NCBI GenBank assembly: GCA_049840395.1
Contig: JASGLD010000005.1
Coordinates: forward strand, 248,001-312,000
Source of the DNA: CAILZL01 sp049840395
Lineage (GTDB): Bacteria; Pseudomonadota; Gammaproteobacteria; Steroidobacterales; Steroidobacteraceae
Direction: 5' to 3'
Length of the DNA stretch: 64,000 nt
Position 1 is the stretch's first letter. The number at the start of each line of letters is the position of its first letter. This document shows, piece by piece, positions 8,713 through 15,615 of the stretch. The position numbers and the translations under genes are program-made. The notes beneath the pieces are model-generated. The model saw only the letters and a program-made list of their open reading frames with translations. It searched no databases and had not been told where the DNA came from.

Positions 8713-9474
8713 ATGAGCAAGCAAATCTTAAGTAGCTGCGTAGCAATGTCATTGTTGACATTGGGCCTTGCCACTCATGCGCAAGGCGTACCTCCTGCAG
8801 GCGCACCCAACAGCGCGCCGCCTGCAGCCACTCCAGCTGCAACTGAAACCAAGCCGCTCACCGGTACCACTGCAGATATCAATGGCAAATTCAAAGTGGC
8901 TGTGCCCGTACCAGGTAAGGCACGCGACAGCGTGTTCAATCTGAGCACCGATGGCAAGACGCTGAGCGGCTCGATCAGCAATCCCTACAATGCGGAAGAA
9001 CAGATCAAGATTGCCAACACCACCGTGAAGGGCAATCAATTTTCATTCATGGCCAAGGTGGGCAATGTTGAATTCAACTTTGCCGGTACCGCAGGTGGCG
9101 GCAAGCTGGCCATGACCATGATTAGCAATGAAGTGGTGGAGCTGGCCGACGGCAGCAAGATCAAGACTGCCAAGGACACGCCGGTGGATGGCGCCTACCT
9201 GGTGGCAGTACACGCACCCAACAACAGCACCATGGATAACATCTTCTTCCTCAATAGCAATGGCGCCACCTTGAACGGCAAGATGGTGCGCATCAGTGGC
9301 GTGCGCGATTCGGCCGATTTCTTCAATGGTACGGTGAATGGTAATCAGGTGGATTTCTACGCCAAGAATCCCATGTCGACTTTCCACTTCGTCGGCACCG
9401 CTGAAGGTTCGGTGCTGAAGTTGAAAATGATCATCACCGATACGCGTTACGCGGTGGAAGGCGTTAAACAATAG
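8713..9474 (+). CDS. Secreted protein with two tandem beta-rich repeats
   Basis: 253 residues with a signal peptide ending near THA|QGV and a short Pro/Ala linker. The rest is two copies of an approximately 80-residue unit. The first runs GKFKVAVPVPGKARDSVFNL to VEFNFAGTAGGGKLAMTMI; the second runs GAYLVAVHAPNNSTMDNIFF to TFHFVGTAEGSVLKLKMII. Each has a central GNQFSF or GNQVDF turn. The regular strand-turn pattern suggests a duplicated beta-barrel or lipocalin-like fold, an inference from pattern only. Start ATG 8713 follows GAGG; an in-frame TTG two codons earlier is possible. Function unknown. Confidence 0.7.
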   Translation: MSKQILSSCVAMSLLTLGLATHAQGVPPAGAPNSAPPAATPAATETKPLTGTTADINGKFKVAVPVPGKARDSVFNLSTDGKTLSGSISNPYNAEEQIKIANTTVKGNQFSFMAKVGNVEFNFAGTAGGGKLAMTMISNEVVELADGSKIKTAKDTPVDGAYLVAVHAPNNSTMDNIFFLNSNGATLNGKMVRISGVRDSADFFNGTVNGNQVDFYAKNPMSTFHFVGTAEGSVLKLKMIITDTRYAVEGVKQ

Positions 9475-9489
9475 GCCTTCAGGTCTACT

Positions 9490-9522
9490 AGTTGATTGCT
9501 GCAGAGTAAGCAGCGATCAACT
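9490..9522. terminator. Stem-loop between convergent genes
   Basis: A 13-bp stem with one G:T pair (9490-9502 with 9510-9522; loop 7) lies between the stop at 9474 and the converging PepSY gene end at 9537. T-tract support is weak, so a bidirectional terminator is only likely. Confidence 0.5.
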
Positions 9523-9536
9523 CCAATCCAGAATTT

Positions 9537-10091
9537 TCAAGTCCAGAACAATTCATTGCGGCCGCGCTTGCGCCGGGCGCTCAGCAATTGGAAGTACATC
9601 CAGATACCGGTTATCGACAAAATCACCAGGCCGATGCCGACCAGGATGATGAACCACTGAGTACCGACGCCAACGATTTCACCCGAATGCAGTGACTGCA
9701 AAATGGCGTTCAGTGGCTTGGGTCCGATTCTTGGGCCCGGTCGAACCACGGGTTTCTCAGGCGGTAGAAGCTCACCGGTTTCGGCGTTAAACAGCAAGGT
9801 GCGCGCATCGTTGCCGGCGAATGTAACCAAGCCCTGTGTTTGACCGTTCTTGATGCGCAGTTGCAGACGCATGCCGCTGGTTTCGCCATTGTTATTGGCC
9901 AATGCAGCTTGCAGAGTCGTAGCTGCCAGTTGTTCAATCTTGTCCGCAGGTAAGGTCGGTGCAGGTACCGGCATGCTTTCGAAAGTTCGTGGGCCAAGAA
10001 TTTCCTGCACCGCCAATACGGTGCCGGTGATGACCAGATAGGTCATGAATAGCATGCCCACGGTGCTGATCCAGCGATGAAATTTACGCAT
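9537..10091 (-). CDS. Small PepSY-type inner-membrane protein (second of pair)
   Basis: 184 residues, starting at ATG 10091. An N-terminal membrane helix follows MRKFHRWISTVG (MLFMTYLVITGTVLAVQEIL), then a periplasmic PepSY-like stretch containing GMRLQLRIKNGQTQGLVTF and RTLLFNAETGELL. A C-terminal helix comes next (GVGTQWFIILVGIGLVILSI), and the end is basic: RRKRGRNELFWT. PepSY-TM proteins are often linked to iron or siderophore reduction. It follows its paralogue by 4 bases and shares the same MRKFHRW start and FW end, so the pair arose by tandem duplication. Confidence 0.8.
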   Translation of the reverse strand: MRKFHRWISTVGMLFMTYLVITGTVLAVQEILGPRTFESMPVPAPTLPADKIEQLAATTLQAALANNNGETSGMRLQLRIKNGQTQGLVTFAGNDARTLLFNAETGELLPPEKPVVRPGPRIGPKPLNAILQSLHSGEIVGVGTQWFIILVGIGLVILSITGIWMYFQLLSARRKRGRNELFWT

Positions 10092-10095
10092 GGGC

Positions 10096-10725
10096 TTACT
10101 TCCAGAACAAGTCGTTGCGACCGAGTTTGCGACGTCTGCCCAGCATCTCGAAGTACATGAAGATGCCGGTGATGCACAGGATGATGAAAGCCACACCGGT
10201 GAGAATGTCCATGGCTTGACCGGTGATGCCGATGATATTGCCGCGATGCAGTCGTTCCAGAACCACATGCAGCGTGGTGCGCATCTTCAGAAATTTGATC
10301 TGCCACTCTTTAAGTCCGGCAGCCTCGGCGGCGATCTCGGTCTGTCTCCTGGTTACCGGGGCGGCCAGTGCCGTGCCTTGGTCGGCATCGATGAGCAGCT
10401 GGCGGGTTAATTCACCATTCAAATTCACGGCCGTGCGTGGCACGCCGTCCACCATCTGCAATTGCACATCGATGTCGGTATAGCGAGAGGCGGGCACTGA
10501 GCTCAATGCAGTATGCAATGCACTAGTAAGCCGCCGCTGCGCGTCTGCGCTGTTTTGTGGCGATGCATTGGCATCGATCTCGAAGGCGGTTGCCGCATTA
10601 TTGTTATTGAGCGGCGGCAGGTACTTGACCGTGATGCCCAGCAAGGCCAGTAGCACGCCAGTAATCGCCACCCAGGCGAGCAACGCCATGGCAGCAGCGC
10701 TGACCCAGCGATGAAATTTTCGCAT
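10096..10725 (-). CDS. Small PepSY-type inner-membrane protein (first of pair)
   Basis: 209 residues with the same architecture as the next gene. An N-terminal helix follows MRKFHRWVSAAAM. The periplasmic part carries YTDIDVQLQMVDGVPRTAVN and LLIDADQGTALA, then a distal helix AMDILTGVAFIILCITGIFM and the C-terminus RRRKLGRNDLFWK. Predicted topology is both termini cytoplasmic. It is divergent from the family X gene at 10929 across a 203-base region that probably holds both promoters. A redox or metal role is inferred from the PepSY family only. Confidence 0.82.
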   Translation of the reverse strand: MRKFHRWVSAAAMALLAWVAITGVLLALLGITVKYLPPLNNNNAATAFEIDANASPQNSADAQRRLTSALHTALSSVPASRYTDIDVQLQMVDGVPRTAVNLNGELTRQLLIDADQGTALAAPVTRRQTEIAAEAAGLKEWQIKFLKMRTTLHVVLERLHRGNIIGITGQAMDILTGVAFIILCITGIFMYFEMLGRRRKLGRNDLFWK

Positions 10726-10928
10726 TATTATTCCCCCTGATGAGAAATTTAGACTAACCCAGCTGCTTGGCGCCGGACAAGTTAATTGCTCAAAACATTA
10801 GCTGTTGCACTGCGGCAGATTCCGCTCAGCTCAAAGTCGATCAGCGTGAATTAGTAAATTCTCTTCAAGAGGATTAAAGTGCGACAGAATGGCCGTCAAC
10901 GATGCGGCCACATGATCTAGAGGGGACT

Positions 10929-11657
10929 ATGGTTGATTCCATTTCAAAACGCCTTGCATGCGCGATCTCAATTTCAATCGTGGCTTCATCTGCAGCGCTG
11001 GCTCAGACCGCCAAAGCCGCAGCCAAGCCACGCGCACCTACCTGGGCCGATGTAGCCAAGTGGCCCGACTTCACCGGTGGCGAATGGGTCATTAAAGGCT
11101 CTTTGGTTAACACCTCGGGTGCATCGGGTGCGCCGCTCAAGCCCGAACTGGCTGCTCGACCTGCGGCACCACAAGATGCCGCCGCCGATGGTTGCAAGCC
11201 GCGCGGCTTGCCGGGTTTGGTAGGCGGCGAATTCTTTTACGACAAGGATTCCATATTGCTGGTGGTGGACTTCGACTACCTGGTATTTCGCCGCATCTTC
11301 ATGGATGGCCGTTCGCATGAAGGCGCCGATCCCACTTACTTCGGTCACTCAGTAGGTCATTGGGAAGGCAAGACACTGGTAGTCGATACCGCAGCCTTGT
11401 TGCCCGAAGTACCGGTGGGGCGCGTTCCCGGCAATGGCGCCACGCATATTGTCGAACGCTTTGAACCGGTCGATAGCAACACGCTATCTCTGACTATCAC
11501 GCTAACCAACCCAGAGGTACTGACTGGACCGTGGGTGATCAAGAAAACCCTGGTGCGCCTGCCCGAGTTGGAAGTGCGCGAAGCCTTTTGCCAACAGAAC
11601 GATCGCAATGCGCCCGTGAATGGCAAAGCTAACACCGATTTGACGCCGCCTAAGTGA
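10929..11657 (+). CDS. Family X periplasmic protein (copy 3), unknown function
   Basis: 242 residues with a signal peptide ending near ALA|QTA. It shows the family X pattern: DVAKWPDFTGGEW, a Cys in GCKPRGLPGLVGG, FRRIFMDGRSHEG, GHSVGHWEGKTLVVDTAAL, HIVERFEPVDSNTL, a TGPWVIKKTLVR strand and a C-terminal Cys (AFCQQNDRN). Start ATG 10929 follows GAGGGG closely; the longer upstream frame lacks a signal-like start. It forms a two-gene unit with the DUF6152 gene 8 bases downstream, echoing 13135-14498. Confidence 0.78.
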   Translation: MVDSISKRLACAISISIVASSAALAQTAKAAAKPRAPTWADVAKWPDFTGGEWVIKGSLVNTSGASGAPLKPELAARPAAPQDAAADGCKPRGLPGLVGGEFFYDKDSILLVVDFDYLVFRRIFMDGRSHEGADPTYFGHSVGHWEGKTLVVDTAALLPEVPVGRVPGNGATHIVERFEPVDSNTLSLTITLTNPEVLTGPWVIKKTLVRLPELEVREAFCQQNDRNAPVNGKANTDLTPPK

Positions 11658-11665
11658 GGTGCTTT

Positions 11666-12061
11666 ATGAAGATTAATTTTAAATCCATCGCCTTGCTGGC
11701 TATTGGTGCGGCAGCCATCTGCCAAACCGCCACCGCGCATCACTCCTTTGCCATGTTCGATCTGACCAAGAGCATTACGCTCAATGGCACGGTTAAAACA
11801 TTTGAATGGACCAATCCACATTCATGGCTGTGGTTGACGGTCAAGGCCGAAGACGGCACCGATCAAACCTGGGGCATCGAAACGGGCAGTCCTTCCATGC
11901 TGTTGCGTCGCGGTATGCAGCGTACCGTGTTCAAGGCGGGCGATAAGGTAGCCGTCGAGATTCACCCCAACCGCGATGGCACTACCGGTGGCAATTTCAT
12001 GAAAGCCACCTTCCCCGATGGTCGTACCTACGCCATCGTGGTGGGTAAGGAAGAACAATAA
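11666..12061 (+). CDS. DUF6152 family secreted protein (copy B)
   Basis: 131 residues. The signal peptide probably ends TATA|HHS (residue 24), giving a mature start of His-His-Ser-Phe-Ala-Met-Phe-Asp. The core is FEWTNPHSWLWLTV, QTWGIETGSPSMLLRRGM and AGDKVAVEIHPNRDG, then TYAIVVGKEEQ. The NPH histidine is mature residue 28. ATG 11666 has GAGGTG upstream; the GTG at 11654 would overlap the previous stop. Cotranscribed with family X copy 3 and ended by a clear terminator. Confidence 0.84.
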   Translation: MKINFKSIALLAIGAAAICQTATAHHSFAMFDLTKSITLNGTVKTFEWTNPHSWLWLTVKAEDGTDQTWGIETGSPSMLLRRGMQRTVFKAGDKVAVEIHPNRDGTTGGNFMKATFPDGRTYAIVVGKEEQ

Positions 12062-12384
12062 CGATCAGCTCGATTAAACGGCCGCGCGCATTGCACATGG
12101 CCCTGCTTCAATGGATGAAATTCGGCCCAGCTAGTCTGGGCCGAATTGTTTTATGCACTCACCAGGTTCTGGCTGTGGATCTCGATGAACAGCCAGGTAA
12201 CTTCCAGCTCGTCTAGCGATTTCGTTTGCTAAGAATGTATAAGTATTGCGCCGGCGCTGAGGATTTCTCAGCGACCGGCGTAATGATCAGCAGCAATCGC
12301 AAAAATAAATTCGCACAACACCGGTAAGCCTGCACGGGCATATCAGCTGTATGGGCTCCGTATGGGCTAGAAGCGAGGGGAAAC
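12062..12384. other. Intergenic region with terminator and leader hairpin
   Basis: No gene is seen. The first part holds the terminator at 12119-12152. A near-perfect stem-loop (12249-12261 with 12267-12280, one bulged base) sits about 100 bases before the next gene, possibly in its promoter or leader. Confidence 0.6.
12119..12152 (+). terminator. Rho-independent terminator after DUF6152 copy B
   Basis: A perfect 12-bp stem (12119-12130 with 12136-12147), loop CTAGT, then GTTTTAT. It lies 57 bases after the stop codon at 12061. Confidence 0.9.
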
Positions 12385-13068
12385 ATGATCACTAAATTAG
12401 CAGTGACTCGATCGAGCACTTGCATGGCAGCGGTATTGGCACTGTCGCTGGCAAGTCTTGTTACATCAAATGTATTGGCGCAGGAAAAGCAGGCAGAACT
12501 GCCGGTTCCGGAGCGCTTTGGCAACAGCGCGGCAGATGAAGCCAAACGACAGGTGGTGTTCGGCTTTGCGCGCATGATCCGTGTCGACCGACAGAAAGCA
12601 CGCGAGACGTATTGGTCAAAGGAATTGCTGGCGCAGGAACAGCAACGTATGAAAGCCATGCAGGCTCAGGGCGGAATGGGCGCAGCAGGCGCGCCTGGAC
12701 CTGGGCCTGGTGGCGCAGGCATGGGGGGCATGCCGCAGGGCGATGGCCCACCTCCTGAAAACGCCAGTGGCGCATTCACTGAAGCGGCCAAGACCGCAGA
12801 CGGTCGTCGCGGCGAAATCAACTTCGGTCCCGAAGGCCAGGCGGTGGATCTGCACATGGTGGCCACTGTGAAAGACGACATGGTGATTCTGTACTGGACC
12901 GGCGGTGTCGATGTATTCCGTGTCGAGAACGGCAAGATCACGGGTATGTGGTATGGCTCGCCACAAACCACATTAACTTTGTACGGCGCCGAGAATCGTT
13001 GGCAGCAAGGCGGTCAAGCTGCGCCGGCAGCGGCACCTGCCACACAGAAATCTCAGCAAAGCAAATGA
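12385..13068 (+). CDS. NTF2/SnoaL-like secreted protein (copy 1)
   Basis: 227 residues with a signal peptide (cleavage near VLA|QEK). The protein resembles SnoaL-like NTF2-fold proteins. An N-terminal helix (DEAKRQVVFGFARMIRVDR) is followed by a Gly/Pro/Met-rich insert. The second half is VDLHMVATVKDDMVILYWTG, then GVDVFRVENGKITGMW and the end YGSPQTTLTLYGA. The DVFRVENGKITGMW strand is typical of the fold and aligns with NIFRVADGKVTDHW in the gene at 14621. The catalytic activity of NTF2-fold proteins is variable; none is assigned here. The C-terminus is an Ala/Gln-rich tail. Confidence 0.68.
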   Translation: MITKLAVTRSSTCMAAVLALSLASLVTSNVLAQEKQAELPVPERFGNSAADEAKRQVVFGFARMIRVDRQKARETYWSKELLAQEQQRMKAMQAQGGMGAAGAPGPGPGGAGMGGMPQGDGPPPENASGAFTEAAKTADGRRGEINFGPEGQAVDLHMVATVKDDMVILYWTGGVDVFRVENGKITGMWYGSPQTTLTLYGAENRWQQGGQAAPAAAPATQKSQQSK

Positions 13069-13134
13069 TCACTTAATTAATGACGGACTGGCGACGCATA
13101 CCCGCGTCGTGACCATCGAGCTCGGGGGAAGGGG

Positions 13135-13992
13135 ATGAAAACCAAATCTATTTTTTACAAGTCCGGCTTGGTAATGCTCGGCGCTCTCTCAATGAGTTTG
13201 TCGATGCCACTCAATGTGCAAGCAGCAGACAAGGCCGCTACACCCAAGAGTAATTGGGCTGCCATCGACAAGTGGCCGAACTTCAGTGAAGGCGTGTGGG
13301 ATTCGGGCACTGCAGGTCCTGGACCCGCCATTGGCACCGCAGCAACTGCTGGTGGCCCACCGCCTGGAGCCCCAGGATCGAATACGGCTGCAGCCGGCAT
13401 GGCCGCAGGCGCCAACATTGCCGCACCCAGCGGCGGTCGTGCGATGAATATTGCGTTAACTGAAGTGGCTAAGCAGAAGCTCGCAGAGAGCCGCACCAAC
13501 TTCAACAACGTCACCTTCGCCAGCTGCGATCCCTTCGGTTTCCCTATGGATTTTCGCGGTAGCTTTCAAATGTACTTCGGCAAGGATGCGATCTTCGTGT
13601 TGAACACCTCTGACTTCTTCATGGCCATGCGGCGCATCTACATGGACGGTCGTGCGCATGACGATCCGCAGCCCAGCTACATGGGACATTCAATCGGTAA
13701 GTGGGAAGGCGATACGCTGGTAGTGGATACCGTGGCATTGGTTGAAGAAGCGCACATCATCGAAGGCCTGCCCGGTAATGGCAAAACCCATGTTGTCGAA
13801 CGCTTCAAACTGACGGGTCCAGACACGCTGCAAGTGCAGACCACAGTGGAAAACTCCGAAATGCTGCTCAGCCCATGGGTAACCACGCGCACCTTCAAGC
13901 GCAATCGCAGTCGCGACGCAGAAATTCCCGAGGGTTACTGCGTCAATAATCGCGACCTGCCTGAGGGTCCCAATGTCACGCCACCGAAGTAA
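13135..13992 (+). CDS. Family X periplasmic protein (copy 4), unknown function
   Basis: 285 residues with a signal peptide ending near VQA|ADK. It has the family pattern: AIDKWPNFSEGVW, a Pro/Gly/Ala-rich insert (about 60-105), a Cys in ASCDPFGFPMDFRG, MRRIYMDGRAHDD, GHSIGKWEGDTLVVDTVAL, HVVERFKLTGPDTL, LSPWVTTRTFKR and a C-terminal Cys (EGYCVNNRD). It is closest in layout to copy 3, with which it shares the GNG(A/K)TH(I/V)VERF segment. ATG 13135 follows GGGGAAGGGG. The next gene is a DUF6152 protein, as after copy 3. Confidence 0.78.
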   Translation: MKTKSIFYKSGLVMLGALSMSLSMPLNVQAADKAATPKSNWAAIDKWPNFSEGVWDSGTAGPGPAIGTAATAGGPPPGAPGSNTAAAGMAAGANIAAPSGGRAMNIALTEVAKQKLAESRTNFNNVTFASCDPFGFPMDFRGSFQMYFGKDAIFVLNTSDFFMAMRRIYMDGRAHDDPQPSYMGHSIGKWEGDTLVVDTVALVEEAHIIEGLPGNGKTHVVERFKLTGPDTLQVQTTVENSEMLLSPWVTTRTFKRNRSRDAEIPEGYCVNNRDLPEGPNVTPPK

Positions 13993-14057
13993 TGATGTGG
14001 CTTGCCAATAAAGATCAAGCAGAAAGATCGGGCAGATAGATTCAAGTTGGGGGAAGT

Positions 14058-14498
14058 ATGAATCAACGAATTCGCAACATCGGCAAGCTCTCACTACTCA
14101 GTGCCGTCGTCTGGATGCCGAGCAGTCTTGCGTTGCGCGCACATCATTCGACGTCGTTGGTGGATATGAACACCACACGCGATTTGGTCGGCACCATCCA
14201 CAAATTCCAGTTCACCAATCCGCACATCTGGATCTGGATCGTCGTACCTACTGCGGATGGCGCCACCGAAGAATGGGGTGTTGAAGCGGCCTCACCCAGC
14301 ATGCTGGCCAGTCGTGGCTGGAAGTGGAACACGCTGAAAGAAGGCGACAAGGTCACGATCAGCATGCATCCGCATCGCAGCGGTTTGAAGGCCGGACAGT
14401 TGGTGAAGGTGACATTTGAAGATGGGCGCGTTATCGGTTCGTTCAGTGCGACACCGGCTGAGTTGGGCGAGAAAGCTGGTTCACCCACAGCCAAATGA
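14058..14498 (+). CDS. DUF6152 family secreted protein (copy C)
   Basis: 146 residues with a signal peptide probably ending ALRA|HHS (residue 28), so the mature start is His-His-Ser-Thr-Ser-Leu-Val-Asp. The core is FQFTNPHIWIWIVV, EEWGVEAASPSMLASRGW, EGDKVTISMHPHRSG and a C-terminal tail. The NPH histidine is again mature residue 28. This copy has an extra HPH in the third segment, where copy B has HPN. ATG 14058 follows GGGGGAAG. The neighbours are family X copy 4 upstream and an NTF2-like gene downstream. Confidence 0.83.
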   Translation: MNQRIRNIGKLSLLSAVVWMPSSLALRAHHSTSLVDMNTTRDLVGTIHKFQFTNPHIWIWIVVPTADGATEEWGVEAASPSMLASRGWKWNTLKEGDKVTISMHPHRSGLKAGQLVKVTFEDGRVIGSFSATPAELGEKAGSPTAK

Positions 14499-14526
14499 CA
14501 ATTTGAGCGAGCAAGTTTGTGGATAA

Positions 14527-14574
14527 CGTCATGCCCGCGTTTCCGCCATCCATGGCGGTCACGCGGGCATGACG
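14527..14574. repeat. REP-like long palindrome
   Basis: CGTCATGCCCGCGT and its inverse ACGCGGGCATGACG flank an inner small palindrome. It belongs to the REP family at 8591, 18248 and 25847, and could also act as a transcription barrier after the DUF6152 gene. Confidence 0.8.
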
Positions 14575-14620
14575 AGTGGCATTGCCTGTTGATAATCAAT
14601 AAAACCAGTGGGGTTTAGTT

Positions 14621-15181
14621 ATGAAACAACTTCATCAATCTCAAACTGTCTTTATCGCCATCGCGCTAGGTGTTTTTTGTTGCAACGCCAATGCAGCCGA
14701 CGCCGATAAACCTGCATTCACTACCGGTCCGGTCACAGCCTTCGGCGAAACTGCAGAAGAGGCCGCCAACAAGAAGCTGGTGATGGAATGGATGTACATG
14801 CAACAAGTGGAAGGCAAGCCCAAGGAAGCCTTCGAAAAGTATGTCTCCAAGAATTATTGCAACCACAGCCACATGACCGCCGGCATGGATCGCAAGTGCG
14901 CCAGCTACGATGAGATGTTGGCCAAGGCGTTGAAGGCACCCAATACCATGGGCGCGGAAATGTGGAAGAACAATAGCTGGGTGGCTAGCGTCAACGGCGA
15001 AATGGTTACCGTATTCGGTGTGGGTGGTGGTATCAATATCTTCCGCGTTGCCGATGGCAAGGTCACCGATCATTGGGATGCTTCGCCGCCGATAGCGATT
15101 TCCATCAAGGGACCGGGTGGTCCGCGACAGGGTGGGCAGAATGGTCCGAGCGCTGCGCCTGTTCTCGAACAGAAAAAATAA
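14621..15181 (+). CDS. NTF2/SnoaL-like secreted protein (copy 2)
   Basis: 186 residues with a signal peptide ending NANA|ADA. The NTF2/SnoaL-like body begins EEAANKKLVMEWMYMQQVEG; YVSKNYCNHSHMTAGMD resembles the SnoaL strand with an Asn-His pair. It continues with SWVASVNGEMVTVFGVGGGI and NIFRVADGKVTDHWDASPP. SnoaL proteins are small cyclases or aldol-type enzymes, but most members have unknown substrates. It is closer to canonical SnoaL-like proteins than the paralogue at 12385, which lacks the Asn-His segment. Confidence 0.75.
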   Translation: MKQLHQSQTVFIAIALGVFCCNANAADADKPAFTTGPVTAFGETAEEAANKKLVMEWMYMQQVEGKPKEAFEKYVSKNYCNHSHMTAGMDRKCASYDEMLAKALKAPNTMGAEMWKNNSWVASVNGEMVTVFGVGGGINIFRVADGKVTDHWDASPPIAISIKGPGGPRQGGQNGPSAAPVLEQKK

Positions 15182-15615
15182 GTTGTCTTGTTGTTGTGAT
15201 ATGGATGCGAGCATTCATATCGCTTGATCAGGCGTTGTTTGCTTAATTAGTGTGCCCCCACCCCAACCCTCCCCCGTAAGAACAGGGGAGGGAGTTAAGA
15301 CATCAATTGCTAAATCTTTCTCACCCTCCCCCGTTCCACGGGGGACGACTGCATGGATGCAGGAGGTAGAGCAACGCAGGGAGCGGTTGCCGAGGGCGGG
15401 GTGGGGGCGAGGTTGCGATAAACCTTCATCTTAAATTTGTTGAAGGCATAGCGATCAACAAACAATCAACTCTTCAATACTGCTTCACACCGCGATACGC
15501 ATTAGCAAAGATTCGATAAGAGTCACTTCCTCAGATGAGGATTTAAAATCAGCCATCGTCATCACCTGCACAGGCTGCCTGCAAGAGCGGCCCGATTCAC
15601 AACTGCGGGGGATCT
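15182..15615. other. Intergenic region with palindromic repeat, before receptor gene
   Basis: Apart from the repeat at 15255-15410 I see no gene. The last 130 bases before ATG 15616 probably contain the receptor promoter and leader. Confidence 0.6.
15255..15410. repeat. CCCCCACCC-type palindromic element, copy 1
   Basis: CCCCCACCCCAACCCTCCCC, then an AACAGGGGAGGG arm, an AT-richer spacer, and an inverted second unit ending in GGGCGGGGTGGGGGCGAGG. Other copies are at 27688, 31525 and 43202. Confidence 0.8.

Noticed and set aside
15255..15410. Repeated CCCCCACCC-type segments as a possible CRISPR array
   Set aside because: The copies are palindromic, irregularly spaced across the window and without uniform spacers; no cas gene.
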